A DNA stretch of 64,000 nt from Ramlibacter ginsenosidimutans (GCF_016654015.1 NZ_JAEPWM010000001.1:1116001-1180000); one strand, 5' to 3'; shown: positions 1 to 9,312, counted from the first letter of the stretch. The notes: generated by a model from the letters alone, not told the origin. Made by a program: numbers and translations.

Positions 1-35
1 AGCTGCTTGCCAAGATCGCCCAGGCCACCCGTTAG
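1..35 (+). CDS. C-terminal end of an upstream gene (partial)
   Basis: The first 35 bases can be read as the last ten codons (ending in AKIAQATR) and the TAG stop of a plus-strand gene that begins before the window. The short stretch fits the codon use of the region, but it is too small to identify. It could equally be non-coding leader of the DMT transporter that starts at 77. Confidence 0.3.
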   Translation, partial: LLAKIAQATR

Positions 36-76
36 CACCTTCTTCTGCATCCCTGCACGGCCGCTACCATCGCGCG

Positions 77-985
77 ATGCGCGAACGCAAAGAACACCTC
101 GACGCCCTGGCCGTTGCCCTGCTGGTCGCCTGCTGCATGTTCTGGGGCTTCCAGCAGATCCTGATCAAGGCCACGGTCGGCGAGGTGCCGCCGTTGTGGC
201 AGGCGGCGATCCGCTTCGTCGGCGCGACCGTCATCCTGGGAGCCTGGTGCGCGGCGCGCGGCGTGAAGCTGTTCGAACGGGACGGAACGCTGCCGGCCGG
301 CCTGCTGGCCGGCGCGCTGTTCGCCGGCGAGTTCACCTGCATCTACCTGGGCCTGCGCGACACGGCGGCCTCGCGCCTCACGGTGTTCCTGTACACCTCG
401 CCCTTCGTGGTGGCGGTGCTGATGCCGCGCGTGGTGCCTTCGGAGAAGCTGCGGCCGGCGCAATGGGTAGGGCTGGTCATCGCGTTCGCCGCCGTGGCCG
501 TCGCCTTCAGCGAAGGCTTCACCGGCCACAGCACGGCGCGGCAACTGCGCGGCGATGCACTGGCGCTCTCCGCGGGTCTGCTGTGGGGCCTCACCACGCT
601 GGTGATCCGCGGCACGCGCATGGCCACCGCCAGCGCGGAGAAGACGCTGTTCTACCAGGTGGCCGTCACCGCAGTGGTGGCCCCGTTCCTCTCGCTGGCC
701 TGGGGCGAGTCGTGGTCGCTGCACTACTCAGCCCACGCGTGGGTTTCGATTGCGCTGCAGACCGTGATCGGCGCGTTTGCGTCCTACCTGGCCTGGATGT
801 GGATGCTGCGGCACTACCCTGCGACGCAGCTGTCCTCCTTCACCTTCCTGGCGCCGCTGTTCGCACTGCTGTTCGGCGTGCTGCTGCTCGGCGAGCATCT
901 CACCGTGCAGCTGCTGCTCGCGCTGACGGCCGTCGCGACCGGCATCGTGCTGGTGAACCGCAAGAAGCCGGTGCGCGCGGCCTGA
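77..985 (+). CDS. DMT-superfamily transporter (EamA family)
   Basis: This 302-residue inner-membrane protein is almost entirely hydrophobic. It shows the ten-helix pattern of two tandem EamA domains (about residues 13-140 and 157-292). An early WGFQQILIK stretch and the GE-containing end of the second repeat (GVLLLGEHL) are typical of drug/metabolite exporters. The family exports amino acids or other small metabolites by an antiport-type mechanism; the substrate cannot be read from sequence. It begins at an ATG and ends with a basic cytoplasmic tail. It is convergent with the Rieske oxygenase gene and is not in an obvious operon. Confidence 0.88.
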   Translation: MRERKEHLDALAVALLVACCMFWGFQQILIKATVGEVPPLWQAAIRFVGATVILGAWCAARGVKLFERDGTLPAGLLAGALFAGEFTCIYLGLRDTAASRLTVFLYTSPFVVAVLMPRVVPSEKLRPAQWVGLVIAFAAVAVAFSEGFTGHSTARQLRGDALALSAGLLWGLTTLVIRGTRMATASAEKTLFYQVAVTAVVAPFLSLAWGESWSLHYSAHAWVSIALQTVIGAFASYLAWMWMLRHYPATQLSSFTFLAPLFALLFGVLLLGEHLTVQLLLALTAVATGIVLVNRKKPVRAA

Positions 986-1010
986 ACCTGCCGCGTGCAG
1001 GCATGGCCGC

Positions 1011-2114
1011 TCAGGCCATGCCGACCTGGTGCGGCTTGCGCACGGCGACGGGCACCGCAGCCTGCTGCGTGGCCGCCAGCGCCTGCTCCTGCGCGACCAG
1101 CTCCGCGAAGATGCGCCGGAAGTGCGACAGCGCGGCGTCCGATGCGATCGCCTGCAGCTCGAAGGCCGGGTCGGAATCGATCACCACCTGCTGCGCTTCG
1201 ATGAGGTGCTTGTCTTCCAGGAAGCCTTCGATGAGGCTCTGGTGCAGCGAGCGCGAGATGTTGTGGTCCTCGCCCTCGTAGTTGTTCAGGTAGGTCCAGA
1301 AGAAGTGCGTGGTGCGGCGCGTCTCCGGCGTCATGAACTGGCAGTTGCGGTACTCGCGGCTGCCCTCGCGGTTGCCTTTCTCGGCGCCGGTGCCCGCGGG
1401 CGAGAACAGGGTTTCCAGGAAGAAGGTGCCCGGGATGTGCATGTGGCCGATGTTGCGGCGGTCGACGTGCCGGTCCTTCTCCGCGGCCGGCAGCACCTTG
1501 CGGTGGAACGGCGGCGGCGGCGCATCCATGTGCCAGCGCTCGACGCGGAAGCCGCGCGGCAGGCGCTCGATCGCCACGGGCTTGGTCTTGTACGCGTACT
1601 CCTCGGAGCCGCCCAGCGTTTTCGTGTGCACGAACGCGAGGTGAGCGAAGTCGGAGAGGTTGTCGACGATCAGCAGCCAGTTCGCGGCGTAGTGCATGTA
1701 GTCGGGCACGCCCTTCCACTGCGGATCGCGCAGGTAGGGGAAGTCGATGATGTCGTCCGGGTTGGCCTGCGCGGGGTCGCCCATCCAGATCCACACCAGG
1801 TGGTCCTTCTCGATCACGGGATAGCTCTTGACACCGAGCTTCGCGGGCACGACTTCCTGGCCGGGAATCTGGATGCACTTGCCCGTGGGATCGAACTTGA
1901 GCCCGTGGTACATGCAGCGCACGCAATCGCCCTCGCGCCGCCCCAGATGCAGCGGCACCCCGCGATGGCAGCAGCGATCGCGCAGCGCGACGACCTTGCC
2001 CGATTCGGACTTGTAGAGAAGCACCGCCTCTTCGAGGATGGTGCGCGCGAGCATGCGGCCGTCGATCAGTTCATGGTCCCAGGCGGCAACGTACCAGCAG
2101 TTCTTCAGGAACAT
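1011..2114 (-). CDS. Rieske [2Fe-2S] aromatic ring oxygenase, VanA-like
   Basis: This is the 367-residue alpha subunit of a Rieske non-heme iron oxygenase. Cluster ligands are visible as C48-x-H50 and C67-x2-H70 (CMYHGLKFD). The mononuclear iron site matches the D-x3-D-x2-H-x4-H pattern at D151, D155, H158 and H163. Length and domain order match vanillate O-demethylase and related phthalate-family oxygenases that demethylate or hydroxylate aromatic acids. A reductase partner (VanB type) is needed but is not encoded nearby, so it must be supplied from elsewhere. The LysR gene at 2223 is divergent and is the likely regulator. The aromatic substrate is unknown. Confidence 0.88.
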   Translation of the reverse strand: MFLKNCWYVAAWDHELIDGRMLARTILEEAVLLYKSESGKVVALRDRCCHRGVPLHLGRREGDCVRCMYHGLKFDPTGKCIQIPGQEVVPAKLGVKSYPVIEKDHLVWIWMGDPAQANPDDIIDFPYLRDPQWKGVPDYMHYAANWLLIVDNLSDFAHLAFVHTKTLGGSEEYAYKTKPVAIERLPRGFRVERWHMDAPPPPFHRKVLPAAEKDRHVDRRNIGHMHIPGTFFLETLFSPAGTGAEKGNREGSREYRNCQFMTPETRRTTHFFWTYLNNYEGEDHNISRSLHQSLIEGFLEDKHLIEAQQVVIDSDPAFELQAIASDAALSHFRRIFAELVAQEQALAATQQAAVPVAVRKPHQVGMA

Positions 2115-2222
2115 CGGGTTCTCCAGCAGGTGTGCCCCCGTGCGAGGGCGTGGACAATGCTAGGCACAGCCTCGGTCCGGGGCAAGGAAGCGGCGTGGCC
2201 GCTGTGTTCCGGATCCTGAACA

Positions 2223-3113
2223 ATGAACTGGGACGACTTCGACGCCTTCTGCCAGGTGGTGGACCATGGCGGCTTCACGGCAGCAGCGCGTGCGCTGGAT
2301 CGGCCGAAGTCGAGCCTGAGCGCGTCCGTGTCGCGGCTGGAAAGCGAGCTCGGCACGCGCCTGCTGGAGCGCACGACGCGCCAGCTGCGGCTGACCGACG
2401 CGGGCGATTCGCTGTACCGCGACATCGCGCGGCCGCTGGCGCAACTGCGCGAGCGCGCGGTGGAGGCGCTCGCGCAGGGCGCCACCGTGCAAGGCACCCT
2501 GCGCGTCGCCGCGCCCTACGAATTCGGTGCGCATCATCTGGCCGCGGTGGCGTGCCGGCTGCTGCGGGACCATCCCCAGCTCAAGGTGCACATCGATGTC
2601 GAACACGCGAGGGTGGCGCTGTTCGAGCGGCAGTACGACATCGTCTTTTCTTCGCTCGAACACACGGTGGCGCCCGCTACCGTCGTGACGAAGCGGGTGT
2701 ATTCGCTGGAGCGGGGACTGTTCGCCGCGCCGTCGCTGCTGGCCGGGCGCGCTGCACCTGCGCACCCGGACGATCTCGAGGCCCTGCCGCTGCTGGCGGG
2801 TGGCGAGGACCAGCGCTGGGGTTTTCGCGGCGCCGGCGGCGCGGAGGCGGACATCGAGCTGCGCAATCCGCGCATGCGCAGCGGCAACGCGGAACTGCGG
2901 CTGAAGGCGGCAATCGCCGGCATCGGTGTCCTGCGCATCACCTCCACCTTCTGTGCGCAGGCCGTGGCGCAGGGCTTGCTCCAGCCCGTGCTGCAGGCGT
3001 GGACGCCGGAGCCGCTGAAGATCTATGCGCTGCTGCCCGGGCGCAAGCTGGTGCCGGCGAAGGTGCGCGTTTTCCTGGAGCTGCTGGAACAGGAGGCGGC
3101 GGGGAGTTTGTGA
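2223..3113 (+). CDS. LysR-family transcriptional regulator
   Basis: The 296-residue protein has an N-terminal winged helix-turn-helix (about residues 1-60, with FCQVVDHGGFTAAARALDR and SSLSASVSRLESELG) and a LysR substrate-binding domain. The N-terminal MNWDDFDAFCQV and the domain layout are those of the DsdC/AaeR-like branch that often controls one divergent enzyme gene. It lies 108 bp from, and divergent to, the Rieske oxygenase, so control of that gene plus autoregulation is the simplest reading. The effector is unknown. Confidence 0.87.
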   Translation: MNWDDFDAFCQVVDHGGFTAAARALDRPKSSLSASVSRLESELGTRLLERTTRQLRLTDAGDSLYRDIARPLAQLRERAVEALAQGATVQGTLRVAAPYEFGAHHLAAVACRLLRDHPQLKVHIDVEHARVALFERQYDIVFSSLEHTVAPATVVTKRVYSLERGLFAAPSLLAGRAAPAHPDDLEALPLLAGGEDQRWGFRGAGGAEADIELRNPRMRSGNAELRLKAAIAGIGVLRITSTFCAQAVAQGLLQPVLQAWTPEPLKIYALLPGRKLVPAKVRVFLELLEQEAAGSL

Positions 3114-3147
3114 GCGCGCCGGCCAGCGTGCCTCTCTCGCTCTGGCT

Positions 3148-3240
3148 CTCGTAGGCTGGCGGTGAGCGCAAGCGAACCCCAGCGACCCAGTGAAGCGCAG
3201 CGAGCTGGGGTTCGGCTGCGCCTCACCACCAGCCTACGAG
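3148..3240. repeat. Palindromic intergenic repeat, copy 1
   Basis: This is a 93-bp imperfect inverted repeat. The left arm begins CTCGTAGGCTGGCGGTGAG and contains GCGAACCCCAGC. The right arm mirrors it with GCTGGGGTTCGG and ends CCAGCCTACGAG. Related copies lie at 54325-54433 and 58458-58540. It sits between convergent genes and its right arm supplies the TAG stop of the acetoacetyl-CoA synthetase gene. It would fold into a long hairpin in RNA of either strand, so it may work as a bidirectional terminator or mRNA-stabilising REP-like element. Confidence 0.75.
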
Positions 3241-5264
3241 CCCGATGGAGCGGTCCGCGAGGCCGATGCAGCGGTCCGTCTTCCGGCAAACGCCACGTAC
3301 CACTCGAGGCATTGCGGGTTCGCCATCGCATCCCGGTTCACCACCTTCTCCAGCGGCTGGCCCAGCAGCAGTTTCTTGATCGGCAGTTCCTGCTTCTTGC
3401 CGGAGAGCGTGCGCGGCACCTCCGCGACCTGCACCATCTCGTCCGGCACGAAGCGCGGGCTCAGCGCCGTGCGGATCGCCCCGGCGATCTTTGCCTGCAG
3501 CCCCGCGTCGAGCGTGAGGCCGGGACGCAGCACCACGAACAAGGGCATGTAGCTCTCGCGGCCCAGGAATTCCAGATCCACCACCAGCGAGTCCAGCACC
3601 TCCGGCAAGGCCTCGACCGCGCTGTACAGCTCGCTCGTGCCCATGCGCAGGCCGTGGCGGTTGATCGTCGCGTCGCTGCGGCCGTAGATGATGCAGCCGC
3701 CCTCGGGCGTGATCCGCAACCAGTCACCGTGCCGCCAGACGCCGGGGTACATGTCGAAGTAGCTGGAGAGATAGCGAGCGTTGTCCTGGTCGTTCCAGAA
3801 GTAGATCGGCATCGATGGGATCGGCTTCGTGCACACCAGCTCGCCGACTTCGCCGATCACGGGCTCGCCCTGTTCGTTCCACGCCTCGACCGCGCAGCCC
3901 AGCTCGCGGCATTGCATCTGGCCCGGCACCTGCGGCAGTTCGCGGTTGCCGCCGATGAAAGCGCCCGCGAAGTCCGTGCCGCCGGAGATGTTGCACCACC
4001 AGATGTCGGGCGTTCCGAGCTGCTCGAACTGCCGCGTGCCCCAGCGCTGCACGTCCTCCGACAGCGGCGAGCCGGTGGTGCCCAGCGCCCGCACGGTCTT
4101 CAGCCCGGGATGCTGGCGCAGGTCCACGCCGGCCTTCATGCAATTGGCGAAGAAGGCCGCGCCGGCGCCGAAGAAGGTGACGCCCAGGTCCGCGGCGAAG
4201 CGCCACAGCACGGTCCAGTCCGGGTTCTCCTTGCTGCCGCCCGGGTTGCCGTCGTAGATGCAGCAGGTGGTGCCCGAGAGCAGGCCGGCCATCTGCGCGT
4301 TCCACATCACCCAGCCCGTGGAGCTGTACCAGTGGTAGCGCTCGCCCCAGCTGTTCGGGTCGTAGCTGCAGCCGACGTCGTTGTGCAGCGCGCCGGCGCC
4401 CATCATCACCAGCGTGATGCCGCCATGCCCGTGCACGATCGGCTTGGGCAGCCCTGTGGTGCCGCTGGAGTACACGATCCACAGCGGATGATCGAACGGC
4501 AGCCACATCGGCTCGAAGGCGTCGACTTCCGCGCCGGCGGCCGCGGTGGCCTGCGCCAGGTCCGTGAAGGCCGGCAGCGCCGCATCCAGGCCGAGATTGC
4601 GGTGGACCAGCAGGTGCGTGACGCTGGGCAAGGCCGCGACCAGCTGCCCGACCACGTCCGTGCGGTCGTGGTCGCGGCCGCCGTAGCTCACGCCATCGCA
4701 GGCGATCAGCATCTTCGGCGCGATCTGCTTGAAGCGGTCCAGGACCGCGTTGGTGCCCATGTCCGGCGCGCAGATGCTCCACACGCCGCCCAGGCTCACC
4801 ACCGCCAGGAAGGCGACCATCGCCTCCGGGATGTTGGGCAGGTAGGCGGCCACGCGGTCGCCTGGCTGCAGGCCTTGCGCGCGCAGGTGCAGGGCCAGCG
4901 ATGCGGCCTGGCGCCGCAGCTCGGGCCAGGACAGCTCGCGCTGCCGCCCCTTCTCGTCGCGCGCGATGATGGCAGGGAAGCCGGCGGCATGCGCCGGCTG
5001 CACGTGCCGGAACACCTGGCGCGCATAGTTGAACTGCGCGCCTTCGAACCAGCGCGCGCCGGGCATCTTTTCCTCCGCGAGCACCTGGCGGTGCGGCGTG
5101 GGCGATTCCATCCCGAACCAGTCCCACAGGCTTTGCCAGAAGCCGGAGAGATCGCGCACCGACCACTCCCACAGCTGCTGGTAGCTGTCGAACTGCAGGC
5201 CGCGGTGCGCGCGGAGCCAGTCCTGGTAAAGCCGGATCCGGGGAACGTACGGTGCTGCGCTCAT
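3234..5264 (-). CDS. aacS: Acetoacetyl-CoA synthetase
   Basis: This 676-residue cytosolic acyl-adenylate-forming enzyme joins acetoacetate and CoA using ATP. That step lets ketone bodies or 3-hydroxybutyrate from polyhydroxybutyrate enter central metabolism. The N-terminal ACAS-N helix region (RLYQDWLRAHRGLQFDSY) is present. The AMP-binding signature YSSGTTGLPKPIVHGHGG lies at residues 265-282, and the C-terminal catalytic lysine region TLSGKKQELPIKKLL is intact. I chose the ATG at 5264 because an upstream extension adds 37 unrelated residues. The stop codon lies in the intergenic repeat. The gene diverges from the cyclase gene at 5315. Confidence 0.92.
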   Translation of the reverse strand: MSAAPYVPRIRLYQDWLRAHRGLQFDSYQQLWEWSVRDLSGFWQSLWDWFGMESPTPHRQVLAEEKMPGARWFEGAQFNYARQVFRHVQPAHAAGFPAIIARDEKGRQRELSWPELRRQAASLALHLRAQGLQPGDRVAAYLPNIPEAMVAFLAVVSLGGVWSICAPDMGTNAVLDRFKQIAPKMLIACDGVSYGGRDHDRTDVVGQLVAALPSVTHLLVHRNLGLDAALPAFTDLAQATAAAGAEVDAFEPMWLPFDHPLWIVYSSGTTGLPKPIVHGHGGITLVMMGAGALHNDVGCSYDPNSWGERYHWYSSTGWVMWNAQMAGLLSGTTCCIYDGNPGGSKENPDWTVLWRFAADLGVTFFGAGAAFFANCMKAGVDLRQHPGLKTVRALGTTGSPLSEDVQRWGTRQFEQLGTPDIWWCNISGGTDFAGAFIGGNRELPQVPGQMQCRELGCAVEAWNEQGEPVIGEVGELVCTKPIPSMPIYFWNDQDNARYLSSYFDMYPGVWRHGDWLRITPEGGCIIYGRSDATINRHGLRMGTSELYSAVEALPEVLDSLVVDLEFLGRESYMPLFVVLRPGLTLDAGLQAKIAGAIRTALSPRFVPDEMVQVAEVPRTLSGKKQELPIKKLLLGQPLEKVVNRDAMANPQCLEWYVAFAGRRTAASASRTAPSGS

Positions 5265-5314
5265 GCGCGTCAGATTAGCATCGGGGCCACGCCGGCCCCA
5301 ACGGAGGTTTTCCC

Positions 5315-6115
5315 ATGGCACGCCAGTTCGTCGACCTGTCCATCTATCTCGAGAACGACGTGGTGTCGGACCCACCGGCGTTCGCGCCGAGGATCGAGTA
5401 CTTCACGCACGACAACACGTTCCCGCAGATCGCGCCGTTCTTCCCCGGCCTGCAGCAAGGCGACCTGCCCGATGGCGAAGGCTGGGCGGTCGAGAAGGTC
5501 AGCCTGTCGACGCACAACGGCACGCACCTGGACGCGCCCTACCACTTCCACTCGACGATGAACCGCAAGCTCGGCGAGAAGGAGCGCGCGATCGCCATCG
5601 ACGAAGTGCCGCTGGAGTGGTGCTTCCAGCCCGCGGTGAAGCTGGACTTCCGGCACTTCGCCGATGGCTACGTCGTCACGGCTGCGGACGTGCAGGCGGA
5701 GCTGGCCCGCATCGGCCATGCGCTGCAGCCGCTGGAGATCGTGGTGGTGAACACGCGCGCGGGCTCGCGCTACGGCCAGCCCGATTACGTGGCCGCCGGC
5801 TGCGGCATGGGCTACGAGGCCACGATGTTCCTGCTGGAGCGCGGGGTGCGATTGACGGGCACGGACGCCTGGAGCTGGGACGCGCCCTTCGTGCACACCG
5901 CGCAGAAGTACGGCCAGACGCATGACGCGTCGCTGATCTGGGAAGGCCACAAGGCGGGCCGCGACATCGGCTACTGCCATCTCGAGAAGCTGCACAACCT
6001 GGAGGCGCTCCCGGCGGACGGCTTCTACATCAGCTGCTTCCCGCACAAGATCCGCGGCGCCTCCGCCGGCTGGACCCGTGCGGTCGCGATCTTCGACGAC
6101 CGGCTGTTCGCGTAG
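5315..6115 (+). CDS. Cyclase family protein (kynurenine-formamidase-like metal hydrolase)
   Basis: The 266-residue protein carries the metal-binding signature HxGTHxDxPxH as H67-N-G-T-H71-L-D73-A-P-Y-H77. This signature defines the cyclase/KynB (PF04199) fold. Members hydrolyse N-formylkynurenine, isatin or other amides and lactones with Zn or Mn. At 266 residues it is longer than KynB (about 210), which points to a different substrate. A good Shine-Dalgarno (GGAGG, eight bases upstream) marks the ATG. No tryptophan-degradation genes are nearby, so a kynurenine role is not supported by context. Confidence 0.85.
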   Translation: MARQFVDLSIYLENDVVSDPPAFAPRIEYFTHDNTFPQIAPFFPGLQQGDLPDGEGWAVEKVSLSTHNGTHLDAPYHFHSTMNRKLGEKERAIAIDEVPLEWCFQPAVKLDFRHFADGYVVTAADVQAELARIGHALQPLEIVVVNTRAGSRYGQPDYVAAGCGMGYEATMFLLERGVRLTGTDAWSWDAPFVHTAQKYGQTHDASLIWEGHKAGRDIGYCHLEKLHNLEALPADGFYISCFPHKIRGASAGWTRAVAIFDDRLFA

Positions 6116-6191
6116 GGCCGGCCGGCGCGGTGCCTTGCGGCGCCGGGCCATTGTCCCTAGCATCCGCTCGAACCAACGAGAGGAGAAGAGG

Positions 6192-7526
6192 ATGGCCTTG
6201 TTCCAGTGGACGGAAAGACCCGCTGCAGTCCTGCAGCAAGGAGGCGTGATCGCGCCCGACGAGCGCCTGCCCTGGCCGCAGACCGCGGCGATGGGCGTGC
6301 AGCACGTCATCGCGATGTTCGGGGCCACGGTGCTGGCTCCGATCCTGATGGGATTCAACCCCAACATCGCGATCCTGATGAGCGGGATCGGCACGATGAT
6401 CTTCTTCCTGATCACCGGCGGCCGGGTCCCGAGCTATCTCGGCTCCAGCTTCGCCTTCATCGGCGTCGTGATCACGGTGACCGGCTACAAGAGCGGCGCC
6501 AACGCGAACATCCCGGTGGCGCTGGGCGGCATCATCGCCTGCGGGGTCGTGTATGCGCTGATCGGCGCGGTGGTGCACGCGCTCGGCACGGGCTGGGTCG
6601 AGCGCCTGATGCCGCCGGTGGTGACCGGCGCGGTCGTCGCGGTGATCGGGCTGAACCTCGCCGGCGTGCCGATCAAGAACATGGCGTCCAACAACTTCGA
6701 GAGCTGGATGCAGGCCGTCACCTTCGTGTGCGTGGGAATCGTGGCCGTGTTCACGCGTGGCATGGTGCAGCGCCTGCTGATCCTGGTAGGCCTGGTGCTG
6801 GCGAGCATCGTCTACGCCATCTTCACCAACGGCATGGGTTGGGGCAAGCCGATCGACTTCTCCGGCATCGCGAACGCCGCCTGGGTAGGCGCGCCCGCCT
6901 TCAACGCGCCGACCTTCTCCGGCCCGGCCATGCTGCTGGTCGCGCCCGTCGCGATCATCCTGGTCGCCGAGAACCTGGGACACATCAAGGCGGTGACCGC
7001 GATGACCGGCCGCAACCTGGACCAGTACATGGGCCGTGCCTTCATCGGCGACGGCGTGGCGACCGTGGTGAGCGGCTTTGCGGGCGGCACCGGCGTGACG
7101 ACCTATGCCGAGAACATCGGCGTCATGGCGGCGACCAAGATCTACTCCACGGCCGTGTTCCTGTTCGCAGCGCTCATCGCAGTAGTCCTCGGCTTCTCGC
7201 CGAAGTTCGGTGCGGTGATCCAGGCGATCCCGCTGCCCGTGATGGGCGGCGTGAGCATCGTGGTGTTCGGGCTCATCGCCATTGCCGGCGCGAAGATCTG
7301 GGTCGACAACCGGGTCGACTTCTCCCAGAACCGCAACCTGATCGTCGCGGCGATCACGCTGGTGCTGGGGACGGGCGATTTCACGCTGGGCTTCGGCGAC
7401 TTCAAGCTGGGCGGCATCGGCACCGCGACCTTCGGCGCGGTCCTGATCTACGCGCTGCTCAATCGCAATGCCTCGCCGGGGGTTTCGGTGGCCGACGCTC
7501 CGAACGTCGAGGCGCCGACCCGCTAA
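6192..7526 (+). CDS. Uracil/xanthine permease, NCS2 family (UraA-like)
   Basis: This 444-residue inner-membrane symporter has about 14 hydrophobic segments. The UraA hallmark GGTGVTTYAENIGVM lies around residues 298-312, preceded by the conserved ENLGHIKAV substrate-site helix. Together they favour uracil over xanthine as substrate, taken up with protons. The ATG at 6192 follows AGGAGAAGAGG; upstream codons in the same frame look non-coding. The C-terminus ends in a short soluble tail. The thioesterase gene follows after 10 bp, possibly co-transcribed without functional connection. Confidence 0.9.
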   Translation: MALFQWTERPAAVLQQGGVIAPDERLPWPQTAAMGVQHVIAMFGATVLAPILMGFNPNIAILMSGIGTMIFFLITGGRVPSYLGSSFAFIGVVITVTGYKSGANANIPVALGGIIACGVVYALIGAVVHALGTGWVERLMPPVVTGAVVAVIGLNLAGVPIKNMASNNFESWMQAVTFVCVGIVAVFTRGMVQRLLILVGLVLASIVYAIFTNGMGWGKPIDFSGIANAAWVGAPAFNAPTFSGPAMLLVAPVAIILVAENLGHIKAVTAMTGRNLDQYMGRAFIGDGVATVVSGFAGGTGVTTYAENIGVMAATKIYSTAVFLFAALIAVVLGFSPKFGAVIQAIPLPVMGGVSIVVFGLIAIAGAKIWVDNRVDFSQNRNLIVAAITLVLGTGDFTLGFGDFKLGGIGTATFGAVLIYALLNRNASPGVSVADAPNVEAPTR

Positions 7527-7536
7527 CATCCTGCGC

Positions 7537-7959
7537 ATGCCGATCTGGACCCGTCCCATCACGATTGAAGCGCTCACCGAGAGTCACAGGAACACCGCCC
7601 CCGAGCACCTGGGTCTCGAGTTCCTCGAGGTGGGCGATGACTTCATCCGGGCCCGCGTGCCGGTGGACCACCGCACGCGCCAGCCCTTCGGGCTGCTGCA
7701 TGGCGGGGTCAGCGTGGTGCTGGCGGAAACGCTGGGGTCTTGCGGAGCGGTCTACTGCGCGCCGCCCGGGCACCGCGTGGTGGGGCTGGACATCAATGCC
7801 AACCACATCCGCGCGGCCACCTCGGGCTGGGTCACCGGCAAGACGACGCCGGTGCATGTCGGGCGCAGCACGCAGGTGTGGGCGATCGAACTGCACAACG
7901 ACGCCGGCGAACTGACCTGCGTCTCGCGCATCACGATGGCGGTGCTGGCGCCGCGCTAG
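7537..7959 (+). CDS. Hotdog-fold acyl-CoA thioesterase (PaaI/EntH type)
   Basis: This is a single hotdog domain of 140 residues with the family motif LLHGGVSVVLAETLGS. H55-G-G and E64 form the usual catalytic region of DHNA-CoA/PaaI/EntH thioesterases. The short length without extra domains fits proofreading or detoxifying thioesterases that hydrolyse aromatic or acyl-CoA. The ATG start at 7537 was taken because upstream codons overlap the permease end. Its substrate is not evident from context. Confidence 0.87.
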   Translation: MPIWTRPITIEALTESHRNTAPEHLGLEFLEVGDDFIRARVPVDHRTRQPFGLLHGGVSVVLAETLGSCGAVYCAPPGHRVVGLDINANHIRAATSGWVTGKTTPVHVGRSTQVWAIELHNDAGELTCVSRITMAVLAPR

Positions 7960-7969
7960 CGCCGGCCGC

Positions 7970-8536
7970 TCAGCTCGCCTGCGAGCGGGAGAGCCGTTCG
8001 CTTTTCCAGTACACGTCGTCGCCGCCATGCATGCGGTTGCACACGCGCGCCAGCACGAACATCAGGTCGGAGAGGCGATTGAGGTACTGGCGCGGCGCGG
8101 CGCGCAGGCTGTCCTGCGCCCCGAGCGCGACCACCGCCCGCTCTGCGCGGCGCGCCACGGTGCGGCACACGTGCGCCTGCGCCGCGGCACGGTTGCCGGC
8201 GGGAAGGATGAACTCCTCGAGCCTGGGCAGCTGCGCGTTGTAGTGCTCCAGCGCCTGGTCCAGCGCCAGCACGGCGTCGCCCTTGAGCAGCTCGAAGCCC
8301 GGAATCGACAGCTCCCCGCCCAGGTTGAACAGCTGGTGCTGGATCTCCACGAGCAACTCGCGCGCATCGGCCGGCAGCTCCTCGCACAGCAACAACCCGA
8401 GGTGCGAATTCAGTTCGTCCACGTCGCCCATCGCGCGGACGCGCAAATGGTCCTTGGGCACGCGGGTGTTGTCGCCGAGGCCGGTGGTGCCGTCGTCTCC
8501 GGTGCGGGTGGCGATCTGGGTCAGGCGCTTGCCCAT
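7970..8536 (-). CDS. Cob(I)alamin adenosyltransferase, PduO type
   Basis: The 188-residue ATP:corrinoid adenosyltransferase transfers the adenosyl group of ATP to cob(I)alamin to make coenzyme B12. The ATP-binding N-terminus TRTGDDGTTGLGD (residues 10-22), the VDELNSHLG segment and the RRAER arginine motif are all present. The ATG at 8536 follows an AGGAGAAAG ribosome site; a longer reading adds 56 implausible residues. No other B12 gene is close by and I saw no cobalamin riboswitch in the 150 bp upstream. It is convergent with the thioesterase. Confidence 0.92.
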   Translation of the reverse strand: MGKRLTQIATRTGDDGTTGLGDNTRVPKDHLRVRAMGDVDELNSHLGLLLCEELPADARELLVEIQHQLFNLGGELSIPGFELLKGDAVLALDQALEHYNAQLPRLEEFILPAGNRAAAQAHVCRTVARRAERAVVALGAQDSLRAAPRQYLNRLSDLMFVLARVCNRMHGGDDVYWKSERLSRSQAS

Positions 8537-8688
8537 CTGCTTTCTCCTGTTGCCCCATTGTCCGCCATGCGCCTGACCGGTCCTACAGCAACTGGAGCCG
8601 CGGTCGGCTCGGCCTTTGGCCGCTGCCGGGCCACGATGATTGGAGGCCACGCTGGCGCCTCGGCGGCGGCCCCTCCAGGAGTTCCGCC

Positions 8689-9252
8689 ATGCAACGCTTC
8701 GCACCCTTGTTCGCCGCCGGCCTCTGCGCCCTCCTCGCTGCCTCTGCCGCGCAGGCGCAGAGCGGCAGGACCGTGAACCGCACCATGACGCCCGCCGCCT
8801 CGACGTACAGCGCGACGCGCACGCCCGGACAGGCCGGCCGGATCCCCATCCACGTTGACGGCAGCGTCGGCTTCACGGGAACGCTGCCTTCGATCAGCGG
8901 CGACTCCGGCTCGTCTCCGTCGACGACCGCGGCCGTCCCGGCGACCAGCTCGAACCCGGGCGGCGGCTTCGTCGTTCCCGGGGAAGTGGCACCGGTCGGG
9001 GTGAACACGGCGGTGCTCGGGGCAGGCGCTTCGACGATGGGGCCGAGCCAGTACGCGAGCGACTCGGGCGCCGGCGGCTACAACGCCACGGACGTCGCGC
9101 GCTCCTTCTTCTTCGCCGACGCGAACCACGACGGGGAGCTGACGCGCGCCGAGTTCCGCCGGCTCAGCATCGTGACCATGCCGTTCGAGCAGATGGACCG
9201 CAACTTCGACGGGGTGATCTCGCGCTTCGAGTACGAAGATTCGGTGCGGTGA
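8689..9252 (+). CDS. Secreted EF-hand calcium-binding protein
   Basis: The 187-residue protein starts with a signal peptide (cleavage near AAQAQ, residue 24). A Ser/Thr/Gly/Pro-rich, probably disordered stretch follows to about residue 130. Two EF-hand loops lie at the C-terminus. Loop one has D144, N146, D148 and E155; loop two has D170, N172, D174 and E181. It is therefore probably an exported calcium sensor or Ca-stabilised protein of unknown partner. AGGAG lies eight bases before the ATG. Function beyond calcium binding cannot be read. Confidence 0.8.
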   Translation: MQRFAPLFAAGLCALLAASAAQAQSGRTVNRTMTPAASTYSATRTPGQAGRIPIHVDGSVGFTGTLPSISGDSGSSPSTTAAVPATSSNPGGGFVVPGEVAPVGVNTAVLGAGASTMGPSQYASDSGAGGYNATDVARSFFFADANHDGELTRAEFRRLSIVTMPFEQMDRNFDGVISRFEYEDSVR

Positions 9253-9312
9253 ACTCCCGCGGTCGCGCTCCGGGCCGGCGCACTACACTGGCGGCTGCTG
9301 CCGGAGCCCCCC

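Noticed and set aside
3162-5561. A 799-codon open frame on the plus strand
   Set aside because: It is antisense to the well-conserved acetoacetyl-CoA synthetase and reads as His/Arg/Ala-rich low-complexity sequence, typical of GC-rich shadow frames.
8537-8688. Cobalamin riboswitch upstream of the adenosyltransferase
   Set aside because: I saw no B12-box (GCCACTG-type) sequence and no large conserved hairpin set in the short upstream region.
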